Source: Trichomonas vaginalis G3 (lineage: Eukaryota > Parabasalia > Trichomonadida > Trichomonadidae). Taken from it: DNA of 64,000 nucleotides. Position 1 is the stretch's first letter. Each line of letters starts with the position of its first letter. A program made the position numbers and the translations under genes. Below, piece by piece: positions 27,424 through 34,948 of the stretch. The notes beneath the pieces were generated by a model. That model did no database searches. It was not told the origin of the DNA and saw only the letters and a list, made by a program, of their open reading frames with translations. The stretch spans positions 2,728,001-2,792,000 of the forward strand of contig NC_067203.1 in NCBI RefSeq assembly GCF_026262505.1, written 5' to 3'.

Positions 27424-28656
27424 ATGGAAGGAAGAAAAAGTGTCGCAAACAATTCGTCGACTACCTCTGCAGTTAAAGTTCCTACAACTTATGTCTCACC
27501 ATTCTCAAAACCCTTACGACCTCCTATAATACCAAAGCAACTTCCTCATACAATTCAAGACAATTTGTTGGACAATATGCATTTGCACAAAGAAACAGCT
27601 CAGCCAACAGGTCAGGCAACAACAACTATCGGAACAGAAGCATTTTCAGAAGAAGTTCATACCAATCAGACTCCAATCGAACATACAGAAACACAACCAC
27701 CCGAAAATACAGAAACACATCCAATCGAACATACAGAAACACATTCTGCAATGACCACTAGGTCGCAAACACGATATCTCGCCTTTTGCAAACAATTTAA
27801 GTCTCAAATTCAAGACACACAAGATAGCGACACTCCTCTTTCAGAGAAAGTTCGTAGAAAATACGCAAAGAAAAGGTTAGAATTGTTAGATAAGTTAAAT
27901 GAACAGTGGGGTTCAGAAGACAATCGAGATTATAACGAGATGTTTCAAGCTGTCATGGATGCCATTCAGCCTCTTGAAAACGAAATAAAAGACCCTGGCG
28001 TACTTGTTGACATGTTTGCTTCATATTTACCCGTTACTGCCAATCTCATAGCGTTGCAAGCTATTGACCAGTTCATTCACTTGTTTCCAAAGAACTTGCA
28101 GAAGCATTTACAAGAAGTTAAAGTTGCTGAATTTGTCCGTTTATATCCAAATTCATACAATTATTTGGAAGAATTGAATGAACATGGTGAAAGGTCATTC
28201 TATTTATATTTCTACACAAAAGACAACCAGTCAAAACGACTATACTGCATTGAACCTATGCCTCAATTCGTAGACAATTTCCACGTTATAACAACTGTTG
28301 CTTTAGATATTCCTGCCAGAGTTCCATATGGAGGAACAGTAACTATCTCAAGCTTTCCCAAGGGCTATAAAGGAAAGCCTCTCACAATTGCAAAATTCAC
28401 ACACAGCAGTTGCCAATTTGTTCAAGATGTCGAGTTCCATTTCCTCAACAATACGACTTTCATCATAGAGACTCCTCAAGAAGGTATATACAAAGTTTTC
28501 ATTGCAGGATTTGTTGCTCCCAATGGCGAAGAAGAAGAAGTCGAAGAAATTCTCACCTCAGAGAGCGAAGAAGAAGAAGTCGAAGAAATCCTCACCTCAG
28601 AGAGCGAAGAAGAAGAAAATTTCCAAGACATTCAAGATTCAGAATATACCGAATAA
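27424..28656 (+). CDS. Maverick protein, 410 aa, acidic repeat tail, unknown
   Basis: A long low-complexity N-terminus has a PIEHTETQ/HTETHP repeat (about residues 85-110). A helical middle (EKVRRKYAKKRLELLDKLNEQW) follows, then a possible beta-sandwich (VPYGGTVTISSFPKGYKG ... TFIIETPQEGIYKVFIAG) and a tail with two copies of EEEEVEEILTSES. It lies outside the subterminal repeat at the right end, a place occupied by nothing at the left. It could be a cargo gene acquired by this copy. I do not recognise the family. It looks whole. Confidence 0.55.
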   Translation: MEGRKSVANNSSTTSAVKVPTTYVSPFSKPLRPPIIPKQLPHTIQDNLLDNMHLHKETAQPTGQATTTIGTEAFSEEVHTNQTPIEHTETQPPENTETHPIEHTETHSAMTTRSQTRYLAFCKQFKSQIQDTQDSDTPLSEKVRRKYAKKRLELLDKLNEQWGSEDNRDYNEMFQAVMDAIQPLENEIKDPGVLVDMFASYLPVTANLIALQAIDQFIHLFPKNLQKHLQEVKVAEFVRLYPNSYNYLEELNEHGERSFYLYFYTKDNQSKRLYCIEPMPQFVDNFHVITTVALDIPARVPYGGTVTISSFPKGYKGKPLTIAKFTHSSCQFVQDVEFHFLNNTTFIIETPQEGIYKVFIAGFVAPNGEEEEVEEILTSESEEEEVEEILTSESEEEENFQDIQDSEYTE

Positions 28657-28746
28657 AAAAACAATTTAAGACTAAAAATTTAATTTTATTATAATATTTT
28701 TATTTTTTTCATCTGGTCTTTGTATCATTCCTCCTCTAGTTTCTTA

Positions 28747-28779
28747 GGGGCTAGAGGGCGCAACGCGCCTGGAAGCCCC
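28747..28779. repeat. Terminal GC hairpin, right end of inner Maverick
   Basis: Mirror copy of the left terminal hairpin. The inner arms read GGCGC/GCGCC where the left end has GGCAC/GTGCC. One A-T pair is replaced by a G-C pair on both arms, which preserves the stem. A 13-T run follows to the element end. Confidence 0.75.
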
Positions 28780-28797
28780 ACTACTTTTTTTTTTTTT

Positions 28798-28803
28798 TAA
28801 GAA
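28798..28803. repeat. Right target-site duplication TAAGAA
   Basis: Second copy of the 6-bp duplication seen at 3402-3407. It directly abuts the ATG of the next gene, so the insertion separated that gene from its T-rich leader, which is now at 3374-3401. Confidence 0.75.
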
Positions 28804-29277
28804 ATGAGTGAATCAAAATTCGTGACTGTGAATCAATTAATGGATAAACTTTCACCAATTCTCACCCAGGTTAAACAAGTAGACGTTTATTTTGATGATT
28901 GCGTACAAAGTTTATTTTATAAAGGTAAGTTTAATATTAAACCTATTGCTTTTGCATTTGATGGTAAATTAATCGAAAATTCAAAAATTTGGGAATTAAT
29001 TCCGGATATTGAATTTATAACAAATATTAAGGATAAATGGTTTAAACAACAAAACCACCTCACTAAAGTTCTTTGTAGATTAATGATTAAAACTGAGGAA
29101 AAAGAATTTAACGGGTTTAAATATCATCCATGTAAAATTTTAGAACTTGGTAACGAAAAACTTCAGAAAAAATTAAACGAAAGACTATCAAAAGATAAAG
29201 TTGAAAGAGTAAATAAACTCGCTAAAGGTAATGGTAATGATGAAGAAGAATTTGATGAGTTCAACATTGAACTTTAA
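28804..29277 (+). CDS. Terminal conserved Maverick protein (outer element, left copy)
   Basis: 157 residues starting MSESKFVTVNQLMDKLSPIL. About 70% identical by eye to the gene at the other end of the outer element (53095-53574) and related to 18505-18924 in lineage 1. The central DVYFDD ... KFNIKPIAF segment and a basic C-terminal helix (LQKKLNERLSKDKVERVNKL) are conserved. Its position at both ends of an element suggests end binding or packaging, which is inference only. It looks whole, although the inner Maverick now sits directly before its start. Confidence 0.6.
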   Translation: MSESKFVTVNQLMDKLSPILTQVKQVDVYFDDCVQSLFYKGKFNIKPIAFAFDGKLIENSKIWELIPDIEFITNIKDKWFKQQNHLTKVLCRLMIKTEEKEFNGFKYHPCKILELGNEKLQKKLNERLSKDKVERVNKLAKGNGNDEEEFDEFNIEL

Positions 29278-29340
29278 GAAACTAATGATTATTTGAATTT
29301 ATGAAATCAATTATTTGATTCATTCTTTCTTCAATCTCTT

Positions 29341-29646
29341 CTATTCTTTTGTTAAATCATTAATTTTCATTAATGAGGTGATTCTTGATTGAGGAATAGA
29401 TTTCAAACTAACCACTCCTTTTATTTTTGAAATTTTGAATCCATCAACTTTAAACATTTTATTCAATTTACATGTTGTCAATTCTTCAAATATTTTTTTA
29501 TTATTAGCATAATAGTCATTAAATTCTTCAACAGATGAAAAAATTTTTATTTCAGTAATTGGTTTAACAACGTTTATTTTTTGAACATTTTCACTTTCAT
29601 TTATTTCTTCCTCCTCTGTTTCATTTATTTTTAAAATCGGTTTCAT
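29341..29646 (-). CDS. Terminal coiled protein (outer element, left copy)
   Basis: 101 residues starting MKPILKINETEEEEINESEN. Nearly the same protein as 52724-53098 at the opposite end, with a shared SSVEEFNDYYANNKK segment and KMFKVDGFKISKIKGVVSL. It is convergent with the 157-residue gene. The start is preceded by TTTATTTAATGATAAATG, the T-rich/TAAATG pattern of this lineage. Family not recognised. Confidence 0.55.
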   Translation of the reverse strand: MKPILKINETEEEEINESENVQKINVVKPITEIKIFSSVEEFNDYYANNKKIFEELTTCKLNKMFKVDGFKISKIKGVVSLKSIPQSRITSLMKINDLTKE

Positions 29647-29713
29647 TTATCATTAAATAAAAATTAGAATATAAGTGATGAAAATATATTTTTTAATTAA
29701 TATTAAATCAGAA

Positions 29714-29804
29714 ATGGCGGCAGGATTCTTTAAAAAATTATCAAAAGTTTGACGGTTTAATAATCTTTTTATGAACCCACCTCAGCTTGCTCATTCCATC
29801 CCAG
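29714..29804. pseudogene. Rearranged start of minor capsid-like gene at assembly gap
   Basis: The forward strand gives the MAAGFFKKL start shared with genes 52184 and 52421-52657. The adjoining 60 bases resemble the next part of the same gene but lie on the opposite strand. The sequence then enters 37 N bases. This is a fragment at a rearranged or mis-joined junction. Confidence 0.5.
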
Positions 29805-29841
29805 NNNNNNNNNNNNNNNNNNNNNNNNNNNNNNNNNNNNN
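29805..29841. other. Assembly gap (37 N)
   Basis: 37 unknown bases. To the left is outer-element sequence. To the right is the interior of a lineage-1 spike gene. The gap size is unlikely to be the true distance, because a complete second lineage-1 element would add some 20 kb here. Confidence 0.9.
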
Positions 29842-30864
29842 GACTATGCGCAGGTAAGTTTTCACCTGAAATCGTTTTACTTCCACCTGTTTCCTTTGAA
29901 GAGTTTGCACAATACAAAAACCTGTCGACTATTTGAGTCCAAGTTCCGAGACCAAGTACTACTTCTGGTCTGGTAGAGTTCATTGACGTGTAAATAGAAC
30001 CTATAGGATATAGTGTTTGAAGTATTTCTGTCTTTAACGTTTGAAGCTCTGTTTTGTCAGCTTTTTTATCATATAAATCTTGAGCAGTGAATTTAACTTT
30101 GTTTTCATCCTCCATGACATAGACATTTCTACATCTAGTGTATTTCATCGTCGTTATGTCATCCTCCGATGTTAAACCTTGTGGAAAGTTAGGAGGTTTC
30201 CAATTTAATACATCCCCACCAGTTCCATCAGGTTCTTCAACCGTTCCTGCAATATTTTCTATACCAACAGTTGCGAAGAAATCGTGTGTATGTCCAACGT
30301 CACTTTTCTTGTTTAAGGTTTCTTGTAAGTTTGTAATATTTGCAATGGTATGTGTATGTCCAACGTCACTTTTCCTGTTTAAGGTTTCTTGTAAGTTTGT
30401 AATATTTGCAATGGTATGTATATGAGTCTTTTTAGAATATTCGTTTTCAGCTCTTGTCACTTCACTTGACATTTTATTGTCAACATATGTTTTGTCTGCT
30501 AGTTCAGGATGAGTATGTTTTTTGTTGCATATGTTGCATCTGCTCTGTCATGTTCTTCTTGAACTTTTTCAATGACATACTCTTTGTCAGCTTTGTTGTT
30601 AACATCTGCTTTCAAAAGAAGTTCATCTATAGGTTTCTCGTTTAAAGTTCTTTTTGTTGGATTTATACAAACAGTATGGTTCTTACTGTCTTGAAACAGA
30701 AACTCGTCTGTCATTGGGTTTATCGTCAGTTTTAAGTTTCCTTCTTTCAATGACTCAGATATCTTAGAATAGTTTGAAAAGTTTGTTGTGTTCTTATTTA
30801 GAGCTTGTACAATGAGTTGTCGGTTGTGTTGTATTTCTCTCATAGACGCTGTTTCTTTCGACAT
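29842..30864 (-). pseudogene. Spike/tail-fibre gene of the partial Maverick, broken
   Basis: Same family as 6264-7631: MSKETASMREIQHNRQLIVQ start, KADK repeats, two copies of the HTHTIANITNLQETLN repeat, the YPIGSIYTSMNST collar start and SKETGGSKTISGENLPAHS before the gap. A segment between the HTH repeats and the collar (GIENIAGTVEEPDGTGGDVL) differs from the other copy, so the receptor-facing part may have been swapped. Broken, one or two breaks, and cut by the gap. Confidence 0.65.
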
Positions 30865-30882
30865 TTTTATTCTAGATAAAAA

Positions 30883-31731
30883 ATGCTTTCAATAGAAAAA
30901 GAAAATTCAAGAGTTGCTACAACTAAACCATTAGATGAACTTTTTACGAATGTCGGTCAAAAGTTTGAGACAGAGACCGTAAAGCATGAAGGCTATCGTT
31001 TTGACTACCCACTAAGATGGTTAAGAGATCCATCCGTCACAAAAGCTGTTGGCTTTCGTAGAATGAAGTTCATTTCAGAAGCCATACATGGTTTCCCATT
31101 TACGGTCGCTTTTGAAATTCGATACTATAACAAAGAAAAACGTACGTATGAGAAATTTGTACAGGGAAAACTTTTACAAGTTAGTTTGCTTGTAAACTTA
31201 GAAACAACTCTTCAAGCTTTTCAAGAAAAAATAAACGATATCTATCTCGAATATGCAAAACAGTACAACATTGACGAAGGAGAGTACCATCTCGATATTT
31301 TATATGACAGGAAAAATGCAACTGTTAAAATCAATAGAATAGAAGACCTTGGAGAAGACGTTTATATTTCTACAAAATATAACAACTTGGCATGGTATAG
31401 ATTTTTGAGGATGTTAAATCAGCCTGCAGAATATCCAGTACACCCGAACTTTTATGAAGTCGAAAACCCTAATGGAACATATGAAAATGTTTTCGACTCA
31501 GATGCTATTATAGTTCATGCTTCATTTTCTGGTGCACAAAACTCTTTTTTATGCTTGGCAAATGACTTTTACGAAAAACCTACAAAGCTATATGAACCAC
31601 CGAGTGGAAGTATTTCAGACTTTCAAGTATGGTTTACAACAGATGGAAGAAAGAGAATAGTTCCATTATACCATGCGTTTTACTTAGAACTTAGTTTCAT
31701 ATACAACTACTATCGAACGGTAAAAATATAA
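30883..31731 (+). CDS. Penton-like protein, partial Maverick copy
   Basis: 282 residues, same as 5397-6245 apart from 11 differences by eye. It is divergent from the spike gene across 18 bp containing TTTTTATTCTAGATAAAA. It looks whole. See the other copy for the family description. Confidence 0.55.
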   Translation: MLSIEKENSRVATTKPLDELFTNVGQKFETETVKHEGYRFDYPLRWLRDPSVTKAVGFRRMKFISEAIHGFPFTVAFEIRYYNKEKRTYEKFVQGKLLQVSLLVNLETTLQAFQEKINDIYLEYAKQYNIDEGEYHLDILYDRKNATVKINRIEDLGEDVYISTKYNNLAWYRFLRMLNQPAEYPVHPNFYEVENPNGTYENVFDSDAIIVHASFSGAQNSFLCLANDFYEKPTKLYEPPSGSISDFQVWFTTDGRKRIVPLYHAFYLELSFIYNYYRTVKI

Positions 31732-31733
31732 TT

Positions 31734-31976
31734 TTAATACGGTTGAGGTGTTGGATTTGGTTGCCAACTAGACTGCGGTGCAGGTTCAGGCTGTTGTATA
31801 ACAGGAGCTTGTTCTTCTGGTTCAGGGTCTTTAGGTATAATACCAACGAACTGACCTACTCTTTTACCAATATTTTTGACTCCGTTCCATACTCCTCTTC
31901 CGACAGATTTTATTCCATTCCATATACCTCTTCCAACATTTCGAAAGAAGTTTCCAATACTACTGAAGAAGCCCAT
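31734..31976 (-). CDS. Minor capsid-like amphipathic peptide, 80 aa
   Basis: MGFFSSIGNFFRNVGRGIWN start, repeated Gly-Ile/Val-Trp-Asn-Gly units (RGIWNGIKSVGRGVWNG), then IGKRVGQFVGIIPKDPEPEE and a Pro/Gln tail. The basic amphipathic helices would suit membrane lysis or DNA condensation, as in adenovirus-type minor core proteins. It looks whole, unlike the copy at 5150. Confidence 0.55.
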   Translation of the reverse strand: MGFFSSIGNFFRNVGRGIWNGIKSVGRGVWNGVKNIGKRVGQFVGIIPKDPEPEEQAPVIQQPEPAPQSSWQPNPTPQPY

Positions 31977-31994
31977 TTTACTATATGTAAAAAT

Positions 31995-32357
31995 CTAATG
32001 TCCGCCTAGTCTCTTACGTTTCCTTCTGAGTTCCATTGCATTCTTTAACTGGAGCTCATACATTCTATTTCTCCTCTGGTAGAAAACATATTCCGGGTCA
32101 ACTCCTGTGTTCGCGTCATCTGCATAGAGTTGTTTATATCCCACTTCAGGGTTTGTATAAAACTCTTTCCATCTCATATTTGCATACCATGGTGGCAAAC
32201 CTAACGCAGCGTCATTTGACATGGCAGTTTGCATTTGTACATCTGTTGGCACTTGACCATAGTTTGCCATTGCAGTTTGTATTCTAACTTCATTTGGAAT
32301 ATTCTCTGGGTTTGGTTGTCCAGGTTGCTGTGCATTCGCTAAGTTCTGTGCGTCCAT
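31995..32357 (-). CDS. Maverick capsid-module protein, 120 aa (second copy)
   Basis: Same as 4770-5132 with two or three residue changes (for example LRRKRKRLGG for LNRKRKRLGG near the end). It is preceded by TTTTTATCTAATATTAAATG. Family not recognised. It looks whole. Confidence 0.55.
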   Translation of the reverse strand: MDAQNLANAQQPGQPNPENIPNEVRIQTAMANYGQVPTDVQMQTAMSNDAALGLPPWYANMRWKEFYTNPEVGYKQLYADDANTGVDPEYVFYQRRNRMYELQLKNAMELRRKRKRLGGH

Positions 32358-32380
32358 TTAATATTAGATAAAAATATCTC

Positions 32381-32512
32381 TTACGAGTACATATGCTGAA
32401 CATTTGCAGGCAATGGTTCATCTTCATATTCTCTGTACCTTTCTGCCACGTCAAATAAATAAATGACACAATGGAAAAAACCTAAAACAAGTAGTCCTAT
32501 TTCAAACCACAT
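32381..32512 (-). CDS. Small single-pass membrane protein (second copy)
   Basis: 43 residues, MWFEIGLLVLGFFHCVIYLF start. The frame is kept relative to 4615-4746 with conservative changes. This is the main evidence that this very short overlapping gene is real. Confidence 0.55.
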   Translation of the reverse strand: MWFEIGLLVLGFFHCVIYLFDVAERYREYEDEPLPANVQHMYS

Positions 32513-33317
32513 TTACTTACCAATAAAATTTCTTTGTTGTGACACTTTCTCCAGTTTATAGGACCTCTCTCATATTCTATCTTATCGTATCTAAACTCAT
32601 AGTCATGCATATCCTCTAACCATCTCATGACACTTTCCAAACCACTTTTATCGGATGTAAAGTAAAAGCATGGATGGTTATGTAAAACGTCTAAAGTTTC
32701 TAAAGAGTCTCTCAAAGTCCAGTCTACTTGGTATTGAAAATCCCATGTGTTATAGAACGGCGGGTCTACTATAAAGAAAACATTTTCCTTGTTTTTATAT
32801 TTTTTCATACAACTCTGTCCAACGACATCTCACAAACTCTATACCCTCAGTATATTTTTCTATGTTCTCTTTGAAAACCTTTGTATAGTTAAGATATAAA
32901 ACTTTTGACATAAGTGTTTCAATGTCATGAACTCTTATAGCACCACTATATAATAGTCTAGAAGATATACTATCCCAGTCAATATACTCTGCTTTTTTTC
33001 AAAACCTCTCTGACAGTATTTTTCTTATCTAATGGTATACGTTCCATCTTGCCTATAGGTATCTTTTCTTTTAACTCTTTCAATATTTTGTTTGTGTCTG
33101 GTATATGTTTGAGACGGTTCATATAGTTGTCGAAGTCATTGCATATAATCTTTGAGTCAGGAAATACAGTATGGCACAAATGAGATATATAGAAACTTCC
33201 ACCGAACAAATCTACAAATGTTAGACCATTCGGTAGTTTCTTAAGTTCTCTCAATAGAATATCTTTACATCTACTCTTATTTCCAAAGAAGGGTAACGGT
33301 GGTTTTGTAAAATTCAT
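32497..33317 (-). pseudogene. Dam-like adenine methyltransferase, second copy, broken
   Basis: Same D12-class enzyme as 3812-4630, with MNFTKPPLPFFGNKSR, FVDLFGGS and VDPPFYNTW all visible on the reverse strand. The leader is TTTTTATTAAATATAAAATG. Broken, about two breaks. Confidence 0.75.
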
Positions 33318-33379
33318 TTTATATTTAATAAAAATGTTTTTTCCCTGAAAAAGTGACAGAAAAGTGACAAAACATCTTC

Positions 33380-33412
33380 GGGGCTAGAGGGCACGAAGTG
33401 CCTGGAAGCCCC
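33380..33412. repeat. Terminal GC hairpin, end of partial Maverick
   Basis: Two-level hairpin with inner arms GGCAC/GTGCC, followed by AATACC and a run of about 24 T to position 33442. It marks the terminus of the partial lineage-1 element. Confidence 0.75.
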
Positions 33413-33418
33413 AATACC

Positions 33419-33442
<24 letters not shown>

Positions 33443-33449
<7 letters not shown>

Positions 33450-33702
33450 TTTTGAATTTAAAATTAAAGGAACCGTAAATTTTGTATTTATTTATCACTT
33501 AAAAGAATATGACCGATATCATAATTTGATATATGAAACTAATATAATATTTGAAGATAACAAACTTACAAGCTTCGAACATGAAAATGATATAATATTC
33601 GAAGATGAAAAAAAGAAAGAGATTGAAAAGCAATTCAATGAATGCCTTTTAAATACATATGCGCACATTATAAGACATAAAATGAAATTAATTCCTTATT
33701 AA
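33443..33702 (+). pseudogene. Outer-element gene remnant
   Basis: A coding-like stretch directly after the T-run, ending with IIRHKMKLIPY and a stop. It contains a repeated IIFED motif (ETNIIFEDNK and ENDIIFEDEK). It is probably the 3' part of an outer-element gene interrupted by the partial Maverick. Family not recognised. Confidence 0.35.
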
Positions 33703-33736
33703 TCAAAAATATTTTTTATCTTTTATTTTATAATAA

Positions 33737-34874
33737 ATGAGTATAACAACTAATTCATTGAAATCTTTAAAGTTCACTAATTCAGAATTAGAAAATATTT
33801 TAGAAAATTTTGGAGACGGTTCTTATCCAACATATATGCAGAATGTGAAAGAGTTTTCCAGATTGTTGAATGAATTTAAATATAACGGACCAATTACTAA
33901 AAAGGCTATAATGAGATATTTATATCCCAAAAAAGTTGAAAAACAGGAGAATATTCCTCTTTATGGTCCAGAGGACCTGGGCTCAGAGAGCCTTGAAACA
34001 CCTCCTGAATATTTTGAAGAAAAAATTAAACAAGATGAATATTATAACGATGAGATTGAGAAATTGGAACAATTAAGAGATGAAATAGATGAAAAAATTA
34101 AAGAATTAAGAAATGCTGAAAATGAAGTAGAGGATTTAATGAATATCCCAGCTTCAGAATCAGAAGTTCAAAAATCACATGAGGAAAGATATAAAAATTA
34201 CTTTTTGGAATCTACTAAAAATTTATTAGATGGTGATATTGACGAAACACTTTCAGAAGAAGGCACAAAATTTATTCATAAACATAAGTTACAATTTATT
34301 GACGATGGAGATTATCCATGTATATTACTTTCACCTCCTCTTGATTCTGAAAAATTCAAAAAAGCACTGAAAAACGTGACATATGCAACAAATACGATTA
34401 AGAAAGAAGACCATGATATTTACACAAATTATTATTTAAATAAATGTACAGGTGTTGATAAAGTTTTTGATTTGTTAGATAAAATATCAAAAGAAACAAT
34501 TGGTACATATAAAATTTTATGTGATTGTGGTTTCATTGTTGAAGATACCGTTTGATGTTTCATATGAAAGAACAGCTCCGAAGGAGGACGAAGTGGAAAG
34601 ATCTATTCCATTCGTTATTAAGAACATAAAAGATATGAAAACTTATAAACATTATATTTATTCATTTATTTCAGAAAAAATGGAAGCAACACATAAATCA
34701 TCTCGTCATCATTTCATAGCTATTCATACATTCCTTTTCAAAGTTGTGAAATTAAATAAGACAGGAATTAGATTTAATGTATCAGGGTACGCATTCTTGA
34801 GTAAATTAAAATGTATTCGTCACGTCGCAGATGATAAAAATTTATGTGTTCTTAATTCATTTTATGGACTTTAG
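33737..34874 (+). pseudogene. Outer-element gene, coiled-coil protein, broken
   Basis: It starts MSITTNSLKSLKFTNSELEN after ATTTTATAATAAATG. Early residues carry a short helical domain, followed by a Glu/Lys-rich coiled coil (EIEKLEQLRDEIDEKIKELR) and a later folded region. The gene lies just upstream of polymerase B. I do not recognise the family. I looked for a Polinton cysteine-protease signature here and could not confirm one. Broken, about one break. Confidence 0.45.
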
Positions 34875-34948
34875 CCCTGGACTCTCTGAGTCTCAGACTT
34901 TAAAAAAATAAACTTTATTTTTATTTTTTAATTTTTATTCTTACATAA

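Larger units (their letters stand above)
3408..28797. mobile_element. Inner Maverick/Polinton (lineage 1), about 25.4 kb
   Basis: A nearly full-length Maverick nested in the outer one. The ends are mirror images: an A-run, then (G)GTAGTGGGGC and a GC hairpin at the left, and the reverse complement at the right. The flanking duplication is TAAGAA. Parts from left to right: adenine methyltransferase, capsid-module genes, spike, integrase, small structural genes, HNH endonuclease, polymerase B, a second penton-like gene, a repeat region, two KilA-N genes, packaging ATPase, helicase, major capsid protein, a large scaffold-like protein and a 410-residue unknown. It is broken, with roughly two dozen breaks concentrated in integrase, helicase and the capsid block, while many genes still look whole. 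Similarity to the partial copy at 29842-33442 suggests a fairly recent origin. Confidence 0.85.
29842..33442 (-). mobile_element. Partial lineage-1 Maverick, inverted copy
   Basis: The left-end portion of a lineage-1 Maverick in reverse orientation. In element order it holds the terminal hairpin and A/T-run, methyltransferase, small membrane protein, 120-residue protein, amphipathic peptide, penton-like protein and the start of the spike. It ends at the assembly gap. It lacks the extra 280 bp (second hairpin plus subterminal repeat) found at the left end of 3408-28797. The penton-like protein differs at 11 of 282 residues, so the two copies are separate insertions. Broken, about four breaks in the visible part. 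Confidence 0.8.

Noticed and set aside
29842-33442. Assembly duplicate of the inner Maverick's left end
   Set aside because: 11 residue differences in one 282-residue protein and a different terminal architecture show a separate copy.
33737-34874. Adenovirus-type cysteine protease of the Polinton set
   Set aside because: I could not find a convincing His-Asp-Cys arrangement; no protease can be claimed in the visible elements.
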